Shown piece by piece: positions 39,073 to 48,194 of a stretch of 57,527 bases of DNA. How positions within the stretch are numbered: the first letter of the stretch is position 1; each line of letters starts with the position of its first letter. The translations under genes were made by a program, and so were the position numbers. The notes under the pieces were generated by a model. That model was not told the origin of the DNA. It searched no databases and worked only from the letters and a program-made list of their open reading frames with translations. Location of the stretch: contig CAMMMH010000006.1 in assembly GCA_946497955.1 (NCBI GenBank), positions 1 through 57,527 of the forward strand. Direction: 5' to 3'. This stretch comes from an uncultured Mycoplasmatota bacterium. GTDB taxonomy: Bacteria; Bacillota_I; Bacilli_A; RF39; UBA660.

Positions 39073-42000
39073 CTATTCCACACTTTCTCTAACTAATCCA
39101 TTCCAACGATATCTTTTAATACTTACAGTATCTGCTGCCTGAGGCTTAATAAGTTCACATATTGAAATATCTTTTATTTCTTTATAATCACACCATAATG
39201 CTTGACTTGTTAAGATATAATCTAAATCAAAACTTGCAAGGATTGCAAACATTTCTTCAATATTAACTTCATCTACACCTGCAAAGGCTTCATCTAAAGC
39301 GATTAATCTAGGAGATGAAGGTGCTGCACTATCTAATTTAGCATAGATACTTGCAAATAATGGAACATACATAGTCTTAGCTTTCTCTCCTCCACTAAAG
39401 ACAGAAAATATCTTATCAGTTAATTCTCGTTTTTGATTACCATCTTTTTTATAAAAGAGTTTAAAAGTAAACCAATTACGATAATCTAAAATATTAAAAA
39501 TCATTTGGAAGTACGTTATATTATTAGTAAGCATAGACTCTTCTTCTCTTTTTATCTTAGATCTAAAATGCTTAATTAATCTATTAGTATCTTCAGGCTT
39601 TATAAAATTACTTGGCATCATAAATATCTCTACTAAATCTTTAGTATCCATTTCTTCTAGTGTCTCTCCACTTTTAGGTTTCCAATCCAAGTAAAAAGAT
39701 AAATTACTATTTTGTTGTTTTATTTCCATAATATTATTAATCTTTTTAACCCAATCTCTTGCTTCTATTATTTTCTCTTTAATCTTAGTCCCAATAGTTC
39801 TAAGTAAAATATCTTCAAACAAATGTCTATCTTGTTCATTAAGATAAATCTTATCTGCCTCATAACTTTCTAATAAAGCATTAGAAAGTTCATAGATATT
39901 TAACTTCTTACCTTGATAACTAGTTAAAACATCTTGTCTTTTCGCATCGTTATATATGTTAATAACTCTTGTTCTATCAGATACTTTATCACTATAATAA
40001 TTAATTAAATTATCTCTTTCATTAAATAAAACTACATCTTGAATATTATACTCTAATAATTCCTGACGATATTCATTAAAAGAACGGTAATAGTTCATAG
40101 TAACATCTTTCAAATCTTTAGTTTTAGCATCATTATTTCTTAAAAAGTTCTTAATAGTTTTAAAGTCTACTTCTAAATCTTTAACAACATAACCTAAATC
40201 TAGTTCTTCTTTTAAAATATTAGATAGTATTTCTAAAAAAATCTCTTCTTCTTTTTTCTGTTCTTCTAAAGACTTAAGTTGTTCTTCTTCTCCTTTAAAG
40301 CTCTGTTCTAAAACACCTAATCTCTTTGATAAATTAGCACTCTTAAAAGGATAATCTTCAATAGTCTTTACAATTTTCTCTATTTTTTTACTAAGTTCAA
40401 GATACTCTTTAGTATTAAGAATCTTTAAAATAGTATTAAGTTCTATTTCTCGTTTTTTCTTATCATTAACTAAACTAGATATAGTAGCATACACTTCATC
40501 ATGATTAGTAGTTAAATCATCTAATCTTTCTTTATTAGTCATTAATAATTCCTTTTTCTGATTTAATTTATCATAAAGAGCATTTAACTCTTTAGTAGTA
40601 TCTAAAATATCTCTAATTACAACACTAGCTTTCTCATAAGTTACAAGGTTAAGAGGAATATTACTTCGATATTGCTCTAATTCTTTAATAACTTCTTCAA
40701 TTTGTTGTTGATACTTTCTAATTTCCTCTTCAAGTTCCTTTTCTTTATTATTAATAAAATCAAGTTCTAAATCTGTTTCTTTAATCTTAGCTGTAATTTC
40801 TTCTAATATTCTATTACTAGGAAATAATTTACTTTCATTATTTAAAGTATTTATAGAAGTATCTAATGTATCTAATTCAAGTTCTTTTTTTCTAATAACT
40901 TCTTTAATAGCATCAATCTTCTCTTCCTCTTCTTTTATAAGTAATTGATGTTCTTCTTTTCTTTTTAAAACTCCTATATATTTACTATTATAATCACCTT
41001 TAATATTACCTTTAATAAAGTCAAAGTTATAATTATTTTCATTAATACTAATAACATCACTATCACTAGTACTAATAGATTCTAATATTGAAGTAATAAA
41101 CTCATTACTAAAAACTTCATTAGGATATGCTTTTAAATATTTAGTCAAGTTATCTTTCTTTTTACTACTTTTCTTAAAGTAAGAAATATTCATATTTTCT
41201 ATCTTTCTTAAGTCTTCATCTCTAAATATCTTAGTATTTAAAATCCCTGATGAATATAGCACTTCTTCTAATTTATTTTTAGTATCATCATCTATTCCTT
41301 CTTTAAATTCTACTACTTGATAAAGTGCAGCATAAGGAATATTTTCTTTATCTAAATAATCTATTGTCTTTCTAGTTAAATCATCTTCTTCTAGTTTTAT
41401 CTCTTCCATTTCTAATAATTCTTTTAATAATAACTCTTCTTTACTTAACTTATCTTTCTCAGTTAAAAGTTCAGTTTTCTTAAAAGATACTTCTTCTAGT
41501 AATTTACTATACTTAATCTTATATATTTCTTCATACTTCTCTTTAGATTTTAAATAACCTTCACTACTATATTCATCTAAATAACTAGCAATTTCCTTCA
41601 TATCATCACTTAATAAAATAAGAAATTTATTATTAGTTCTAATATTATTTAATGAAATAAAGAATAGTTCAAGTTCATTATCTAGTTCTTGATAAAAACC
41701 ATCTCTTATCTTTTCTTTTTCTAAATAATCTGTTTTTAATTTTTCATATTCATTAGACTTAATATTTTGACTCTCTAAAAGATTTCCTTTTCTTATAAGT
41801 AGTTCTTTAGTCTTTTCTATTTCCTCTTTCTTAAAATTTATCTTTTCAATAATATAACTAACTTGAGTTTTCTCTTTTATAAAAGGAATTAAATCTTTTA
41901 ATTCATCAAAACTAATCTCATCTCCTAAATCACTTAAGTTAGTGATTAAATTAGTTATTTCTTTATCAAGGTTAGTAATATCATCTTCATTATCGTTTAT

Positions 42001-43125
42001 TAAAGAAGTTATCTCACTCATCTTCTGTTTCAAATTATCAATTACTTCTTCTTCTTTAACAAGTCTTTCTTTAAGTATCTCCAACTCATTATCAAGTTCT
42101 ACTTTTCTTTTACTTTTTTCTTCTAAATCAGTATTGTTTAAATGTTCTTTCTCCTCTTTAGCAGTATTAAATTCATCTAATAGTACTACCTCTTCTTCTT
42201 TTAGTCTAGTAATCTCTTCTTCTAAACTAGTAATAGCATTAGTTTTCTCAGTAATTTTAACCTTTATATTTTCAAGAGCTTGGTACTCTTTATAATAATT
42301 AGTCGCTTTAGCAAGTAATACTGCTTCGTTATAATTTTTAAAGACTTTAGTAAAGTTAGAAAGAATATCAATGTTATTTTTTAACTCATTAATCTTTTCT
42401 TTAGTAGCATTTAAATTTTCAATAGTATCAGATAAAGGTCTTAAAGTCTCATCTGATAAAGGTGGTAAAACTTCATTTAATACTTCCATTAATTTAGTAG
42501 GCTTATACTCTTTAGATAATTTTGGACTCCTAATTTGTAAGATAATATTGATAAATTCATCAAAAGTTTCTATATTTCTAAATTTAAATAGATTATCATT
42601 AACTAACTTTTTATATTCTTTAGCAGTTTCTACTAAATTATTAGAAATACCTAAAGCACTTCTTAACTCTAATTTTGTTAAAGGCGTCTTAGTAAAACCA
42701 TCTTTTGTCTTATATAAGAAGAAATCTTTTCCTACTCTTCTACCATCTTTTAAGATAAAACCAAAGAAGTCAGTAGGCTTACCCCTTCTCGCTCTAAGTC
42801 CCATACCAATAGTAATATATCTATCTTCTAAACCATTATAAAACTCCATATATAAATAACCAGTAGAATCATCTTTTTCATTATTTTCTCCAAGTAAATA
42901 ATATTCTATATGTTTGTCAGTAGAACCAAAAGTATCTAATCTTTTAGGAGATTTATTACCATCTAATATTAAGGGAATAAATGATTGCATAGTAACAGAC
43001 TTTCCTGATCCATTTTGTCCTCTAAGTAAAAGTTTACCATCATAAAAATTAAATACTTCATCATCATATAACCAAAAGTTTATAAGTCCCATTCTTGTAG
43101 GTTTAAACATCTTCTTCACCTCCAA
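39073..43125 (-). CDS. jetC: Wadjet JetC-like SMC/MukB-type ATPase (TIGR02680-like)
   Basis: MGLINFWLYDDEVFNFYDGKLLLRGQNGSGKSVTMQSFIPLILDGNKSPKRLDTFGS; long coiled coils; VFSGGEKAKTMYVPLFASIYAKL; RLIALDEAFAGVD. Confidence 0.9.
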   Translation of the reverse strand: MEVKKMFKPTRMGLINFWLYDDEVFNFYDGKLLLRGQNGSGKSVTMQSFIPLILDGNKSPKRLDTFGSTDKHIEYYLLGENNEKDDSTGYLYMEFYNGLEDRYITIGMGLRARRGKPTDFFGFILKDGRRVGKDFFLYKTKDGFTKTPLTKLELRSALGISNNLVETAKEYKKLVNDNLFKFRNIETFDEFINIILQIRSPKLSKEYKPTKLMEVLNEVLPPLSDETLRPLSDTIENLNATKEKINELKNNIDILSNFTKVFKNYNEAVLLAKATNYYKEYQALENIKVKITEKTNAITSLEEEITRLKEEEVVLLDEFNTAKEEKEHLNNTDLEEKSKRKVELDNELEILKERLVKEEEVIDNLKQKMSEITSLINDNEDDITNLDKEITNLITNLSDLGDEISFDELKDLIPFIKEKTQVSYIIEKINFKKEEIEKTKELLIRKGNLLESQNIKSNEYEKLKTDYLEKEKIRDGFYQELDNELELFFISLNNIRTNNKFLILLSDDMKEIASYLDEYSSEGYLKSKEKYEEIYKIKYSKLLEEVSFKKTELLTEKDKLSKEELLLKELLEMEEIKLEEDDLTRKTIDYLDKENIPYAALYQVVEFKEGIDDDTKNKLEEVLYSSGILNTKIFRDEDLRKIENMNISYFKKSSKKKDNLTKYLKAYPNEVFSNEFITSILESISTSDSDVISINENNYNFDFIKGNIKGDYNSKYIGVLKRKEEHQLLIKEEEEKIDAIKEVIRKKELELDTLDTSINTLNNESKLFPSNRILEEITAKIKETDLELDFINNKEKELEEEIRKYQQQIEEVIKELEQYRSNIPLNLVTYEKASVVIRDILDTTKELNALYDKLNQKKELLMTNKERLDDLTTNHDEVYATISSLVNDKKKREIELNTILKILNTKEYLELSKKIEKIVKTIEDYPFKSANLSKRLGVLEQSFKGEEEQLKSLEEQKKEEEIFLEILSNILKEELDLGYVVKDLEVDFKTIKNFLRNNDAKTKDLKDVTMNYYRSFNEYRQELLEYNIQDVVLFNERDNLINYYSDKVSDRTRVINIYNDAKRQDVLTSYQGKKLNIYELSNALLESYEADKIYLNEQDRHLFEDILLRTIGTKIKEKIIEARDWVKKINNIMEIKQQNSNLSFYLDWKPKSGETLEEMDTKDLVEIFMMPSNFIKPEDTNRLIKHFRSKIKREEESMLTNNITYFQMIFNILDYRNWFTFKLFYKKDGNQKRELTDKIFSVFSGGEKAKTMYVPLFASIYAKLDSAAPSSPRLIALDEAFAGVDEVNIEEMFAILASFDLDYILTSQALWCDYKEIKDISICELIKPQAADTVSIKRYRWNGLVRESVE

Positions 43126-44293
43126 ATAAATCCATCTGTTTTGTATTATCTTTTATAAGTTTAGCATTAAACCTAGCGATAGTTGGTAATACTAAATAAG
43201 TATTATCCTCTTCTTTTAAGAAAGAATACTCTATCATATAATTTACTACTTCATCAAAGAATTTCTGTAAAGATAAATTAATATACTGTTTACTTAAGTA
43301 TTCTTTATTATTAGTCTTAATGTCTTTAATAATCATCTCTAAACTTTCTTTTTTTATTCGTCCTATCTCTTTATCATCAAGAGATATTTCTTTATTTTTA
43401 ATCATTTCATAAAGTTTAGTATTTATCATTAAAACTATATCTGTAATTTTCTTATTATTAGGAAAATTATCTTTAGAATTACTTGTTTCATATTCATAAA
43501 GAAAAGCCATATTCTTTGTAACTTCAATTTCGAAGTTCAAATTAGAAAACTCATTTTCTAAATAACCACGCATCTTCTTAATATAATCAATTTCTGCTTC
43601 TGTTAAGTTATAAGAAAAAACAGCAGGAGTAAATAAAAGATTACGATAAACTTTATATCTTCTAACATCACCTTTTTCTAAAGTTTGATATTTCCATTCA
43701 TCATTTAAGAAATCATTAGTATCTTCTATTTCAAAAATATCGTTTGTAAATAATCGCATTACATAGTTAGCAAGACCTGTTACTTCATATAAAGCTTCAG
43801 CATTTTGATCATCTTTAAAGCTTATCTTTTCAGCATCTTTAACCTTTATTACTGATATTTCTGTTAAGAAATCTATTACTCTAACTAAACTTTGTCTATC
43901 ACTTCTTAAATTCCAATCTGGTATTGTCTCAAGATTTAAGGTAACCGCGGTATTTTTAACATAATCTATTAGTGATGATAAAACAAAGACTTCACCTCTA
44001 GTTTTATCTTCTAAAAATAATAGAATTATACACAAAATGACATAGTCTTGTTTTGAATTAAAGTTATCTATTCCTAGATTATCAACTCTACTACTAGGAA
44101 TCTTTTCAAGTTTAACAAATCTATCATGAATAATTAATTTACTACCAAGAGTCTTAGTAACAAAGTCTTTAATAATATTTTGTTTTCTTTTAACGTCATA
44201 GTATAAGTCAGGATTATCTTCTTTTAAAATCCAAAAGTTAGTTAAAAGTTCTCTTATTTCATTTTCAATTGATTCCATCATAACCCCCTTCAA
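43103..44293 (-). CDS. jetB: Wadjet JetB-like (DUF2398-like) protein
   Basis: 396 aa, operon position between JetA- and JetC-like genes with overlaps on both sides; MESIENEIRELLTNFWILKEDNPDLYYDVKRKQNIIKDFVTKTLG. Confidence 0.75.
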   Translation of the reverse strand: MKGVMMESIENEIRELLTNFWILKEDNPDLYYDVKRKQNIIKDFVTKTLGSKLIIHDRFVKLEKIPSSRVDNLGIDNFNSKQDYVILCIILLFLEDKTRGEVFVLSSLIDYVKNTAVTLNLETIPDWNLRSDRQSLVRVIDFLTEISVIKVKDAEKISFKDDQNAEALYEVTGLANYVMRLFTNDIFEIEDTNDFLNDEWKYQTLEKGDVRRYKVYRNLLFTPAVFSYNLTEAEIDYIKKMRGYLENEFSNLNFEIEVTKNMAFLYEYETSNSKDNFPNNKKITDIVLMINTKLYEMIKNKEISLDDKEIGRIKKESLEMIIKDIKTNNKEYLSKQYINLSLQKFFDEVVNYMIEYSFLKEEDNTYLVLPTIARFNAKLIKDNTKQMDLFGGEEDV

Positions 44294-45755
44294 AAATAAT
44301 ACTTAAACTAGGTAAAGTAAATATTCCATCATCACTAATAATTCTACAAGTAGTATTACTATCATTAAAATTAACTTTATAGTTAAGTCCAAATAAAGGT
44401 TCTTTAAAATAATTAGTACTATTTCCTGCTTTACTTATTAGATTTAAAAGATATCCTCTTTCTTCTTTAGTTAATCTAACTTCATCTTTTAACTCTACTA
44501 CTTTAGTTTGAACGAACTTCTTTAACATTTCTTTTTTTCTAGCTTCTTCCTTCTCATATAACTCTAATATTTCTTTTTTCTTACTAGTTTTATCTACTAT
44601 AGTACTATGACGTTTTTCTGCTCTAATTTTTTTATCATTAGGTAATACTGATATTATTGTTGGCTTTACTTCATAAGAATTAACTAAAGAGTCAGTATCT
44701 TTTTTACTAATACCTTTAAAGTGTTTAACTCTATAAATTCCAAAGACAGCATTAGATAAATCTCTTACTTCAGTTAGATTAGTTTTTTTATCAAAAAGTT
44801 TACAAATATACTTATACTCTTCTTTACGTTTTATCATATTACCATGAAGTTCTATGAGACTACTAGCACATTTAGTAATTCTACTGATAAGATTACTAGT
44901 AACTTCTAAAAGTCTATCACCTTCACTCTTTTCTTTAGTATTAACAAACCATTTATAAATACTTCTCCATTTACCCAAATTAACTTGATTAAATTTCTGA
45001 TAATTAAAGTCTAAAGCTATTTTAGGAATACCTCTTTCTGCTTCTTCTAATCTTTTAATAAGATTATCTTGAAAGTTATTATCCATACTCTTTAAAATTT
45101 CTCTTATAACTTCAGCTTGATTTAAGTACCCTGTTATAAAATCTTTTAAGTACTGAATCATTTTATTTTTATATTCTAGAAAGACTGTACTTTGTAAAAG
45201 TTCTTCAGTTTTTGACTCTTGAAACTTCTTTAAAAAGTCTTGATAGTTTCTATTAATATCACTAAATTCATTAGTAATTCTCTCCCAAGTATCAAGTAAT
45301 TCTTCGTTAGATAGAGAATCTAATTTTTTTATCTTTTTTAATAAGTCTCTTAATACTTCAAATCTTTTAGGAGATAAAGATGCAACCTTTACTTCCATTT
45401 CTTCAAGTTCAATAGTCATACGTTCTATAGCGATAGCATAATCTGTTAATTGATATCTATATTTTTTATATTTAAAGTCGGCAAGCGAGTTAATATTATT
45501 AACATCTTGAACAGTAGTTAAACTTAAATTATCTACTAAAAACTCTAAATCTCGTTCTAAATCTTCCATAGTATAGTTATCTATTTTATCCTTTAATTCA
45601 TCATAGATATCTTCTTTAAAAAGCCAATTCTCTGCTTCTTCATATTTATGATAGAAAAAACGCATAATAGGTCTATAACGATAAGTATTTTCTTGTGATA
45701 AATATTTAGTCTCCGTAATAGCTTTTTGTAGTACTTCAAAATTATCCATAAACAC
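44265..45755 (-). CDS. jetA: Wadjet JetA-like (DUF2397-like, kleisin-type) protein
   Basis: 496 aa; KYLSQENTYRYRPIMRFFYHKYEEAENWLFKEDIYDEL; first gene of the operon. Confidence 0.75.
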   Translation of the reverse strand: MFMDNFEVLQKAITETKYLSQENTYRYRPIMRFFYHKYEEAENWLFKEDIYDELKDKIDNYTMEDLERDLEFLVDNLSLTTVQDVNNINSLADFKYKKYRYQLTDYAIAIERMTIELEEMEVKVASLSPKRFEVLRDLLKKIKKLDSLSNEELLDTWERITNEFSDINRNYQDFLKKFQESKTEELLQSTVFLEYKNKMIQYLKDFITGYLNQAEVIREILKSMDNNFQDNLIKRLEEAERGIPKIALDFNYQKFNQVNLGKWRSIYKWFVNTKEKSEGDRLLEVTSNLISRITKCASSLIELHGNMIKRKEEYKYICKLFDKKTNLTEVRDLSNAVFGIYRVKHFKGISKKDTDSLVNSYEVKPTIISVLPNDKKIRAEKRHSTIVDKTSKKKEILELYEKEEARKKEMLKKFVQTKVVELKDEVRLTKEERGYLLNLISKAGNSTNYFKEPLFGLNYKVNFNDSNTTCRIISDDGIFTLPSLSIIFEGGYDGIN

Positions 45756-46050
45756 TCCTTTATGGCTATTATTCTATCATATGTTCTAGTTAATGTATAG
45801 TTATTTTTTTGCATTTTCCAAATGTTACCAAAAAAAAGAAAACTATTAGTATAGACTTCTCAAAGTAATTATTATAATACTTGTAATAATTCATATCTCG
45901 TAGCATGTTTATTACATAATTGAACACTTAAGTCTAAAATCAGCTCTTTATAAGATTACTGACTATTATTCATATCTTCCTTTTTTATAGCATTAAAAAT
46001 ATTATTATACATTTTTTCTATTCTTTATTATTATATTTACTGATATTGTC

Positions 46051-46080
46051 AAAAAAATTACTCTAGAAAGTAATTTTTTT
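46051..46080. terminator. Bidirectional intrinsic terminator between GmrSD-like gene and jetA
   Basis: AAAAAAATTACT-CTAGAA-AGTAATTTTTTT, perfect 12-bp inverted repeat with A/T tracts. Confidence 0.75.
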
Positions 46081-46199
46081 GGTTTTTTCTTAATTTATTA
46101 CTGTAGTACCTTCTTATATATTTTAAAGTTTATTATTTTTAATTAAAACAGTTTCTATTAAGACGTCTAAAGTATTACTCGCATCGTTATTATTAATTA

Positions 46200-48038
46200 T
46201 TATAATTCAAACTCTTTCATAAAAAAATCTACTAATCTATTTGTTCTTTCCTTTATGTCTTCGATATGCCAAGCATCTTTACTAACTACATCGTCATTCA
46301 ATTTTAATCCATTTTTATAACCAATATAATTACCATCTTTATTAACTCTATTCTTTTTCTTTTCGAAAGACAAATTACTTAAGTTTTGGTTATATCCAGT
46401 TATAGTTAAATTTCCTAAAATATGTACATAATTATTTAAATATTCAATTGCTAAATTTTTATCACCATTTGCAATCATATTAACCCACTCTACTGGAATA
46501 TTTTCTCCTTCAGGAAAAATATGCTCTATAGTCCAAATATATTTATTACTACTATCTCTACTCCACAAATTAGTATATATTTCATTTGTTTTAAATTTAT
46601 CTTCATAATAACATAGTAAAAATCTTGTAGCATCTGGATTATCTAAATATATTGATCCTTTTAATTTTGCTTCAAATATTTCATCAGATGATGAATTATC
46701 TTTTAAGTTATTGATAATCAAATCATATATTTCAGTACCTTGTTTATCCTTAATTAGTGCTACTAAATCCATAAATATCTTTGTTAGATTTCTTGTATTT
46801 GGATAATCTGTAATATTCCTTCTAACAAAAAACTTTGTTAAATAGTTAATAATATTTGCAATAATTTCATTATTTAAATTTAATTCTTCTTTTTTTGACA
46901 TCAAATATAAAAGTAAAATATATGCAGGTGCTCCTTGAATTTTATCTAAATTAAATAATGGCTGTGCTAATTCTTCAATAACATAATCTTCACTTGCGTT
47001 GTTAATTAGAATTGAATAATTTCTAGCTTCTTTTTCAACTCTATTTAAAAATTTTTCATAATCTGTCTTAATTAATTTTTCATAGATATCTAGTATTGTA
47101 CTTTTTGTAGCTAGATAACCTAATGCATATTTTACTTTTCCTTCTGCTTTATATGGTGCGTTTAATTCATCTCTATAAGCATTATAAAATTGTCTAAAGA
47201 ATCTTTCTTGTACGCTATAATCATCGCTTAAATAAGAAAGTATCTTTTTCCATTTAGAATAAGCATCATCTGATTTACCATCAGCATCTGATACACTAAT
47301 TAATAAATTTTTGATTAAATCAATAGCAGATAAAGGAACTCCTCTATTATTCAAGGATTCAAATAGCATATACGCATCTTTATGTGTTTCTACCTGAATA
47401 GATACTAAAATAGCAGAATTAAATTTGTTTACTAACTCAAATAAAATATCTATTTCATTTAAATTTGAATCTTCTTTTTGAATTTCTTCTATATATTTAT
47501 CAATTAAATTAGAAAAGTAATAATAGGCTCTATATATTCTTCTATTACCAGCATTATTCTTCTTTTCATAGTCCAAAAGTAAATCATTTTCACATAATAA
47601 ACTAAAATAGTCATCTCTATTATTATTTTGAACTTGTGGCTTTAATCTTGAAATGTTTTTACCATTTCTTTTAACAACTAATTCTCTTTTAATATTATTT
47701 AAATCTGTAAATCCATCTTCATCTAATTGACTTTTCTTTTTATTCAATTTATTGTATAAAGCTATTAATAGAATAGAAATAGATGTTAATCTTTGTTGTC
47801 CATCAATAACTTCTAATATAGCATCACTCCAAGCACTGACACTATCATCTACACAAATAATAGAACCTAAAAAATATCCTTTATCATTTTCAATTACATC
47901 ATTAAATAATAATCCCCATTCTTTTTGTCCCCATGTATATTCTCTTTGATATTTTGGTATGTTATATAGAATACTTTTTTCATTAGAAAATATTTGAGCT
48001 ATATTATTTGGCTCTGTATATTTAATCATTACACTCAC
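46200..48038 (-). CDS. GmrSD-type single-chain protein (DUF262 + DUF1524)
   Basis: YNIPKYQREYTWGQKEWGLLFNDV, FLGSIICV, EVIDGQQRLTSISILLIAL; C-terminal WTIEHIFPEGE...HILGNLTITGYNQNLSNLSFEKKKNR. Confidence 0.9.
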   Translation of the reverse strand: MSVMIKYTEPNNIAQIFSNEKSILYNIPKYQREYTWGQKEWGLLFNDVIENDKGYFLGSIICVDDSVSAWSDAILEVIDGQQRLTSISILLIALYNKLNKKKSQLDEDGFTDLNNIKRELVVKRNGKNISRLKPQVQNNNRDDYFSLLCENDLLLDYEKKNNAGNRRIYRAYYYFSNLIDKYIEEIQKEDSNLNEIDILFELVNKFNSAILVSIQVETHKDAYMLFESLNNRGVPLSAIDLIKNLLISVSDADGKSDDAYSKWKKILSYLSDDYSVQERFFRQFYNAYRDELNAPYKAEGKVKYALGYLATKSTILDIYEKLIKTDYEKFLNRVEKEARNYSILINNASEDYVIEELAQPLFNLDKIQGAPAYILLLYLMSKKEELNLNNEIIANIINYLTKFFVRRNITDYPNTRNLTKIFMDLVALIKDKQGTEIYDLIINNLKDNSSSDEIFEAKLKGSIYLDNPDATRFLLCYYEDKFKTNEIYTNLWSRDSSNKYIWTIEHIFPEGENIPVEWVNMIANGDKNLAIEYLNNYVHILGNLTITGYNQNLSNLSFEKKKNRVNKDGNYIGYKNGLKLNDDVVSKDAWHIEDIKERTNRLVDFFMKEFEL

Positions 48039-48194
48039 ACTCCTAAAGCTATTTTAGCATATATTTATAATAAAAAGAAATTATTATAATTTCATTTCTT
48101 TGGTTAAAAATAATTATTTTCAATTTTTAATATGTGAAACTATAAAGAATATCTGTTATTTATAAAAATCACAATTTACACAATGTATCATTAA

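Noticed and set aside
41942-42841. Plus-strand ORFs of 117 and 156 aa opposite jetC
   Set aside because: Antisense shadow ORFs (Ser/Leu-rich) of coiled-coil coding sequence in AT-rich DNA.
45593-45814. 73-aa minus ORF upstream of jetA
   Set aside because: Out-of-frame overlap with jetA; no motif.
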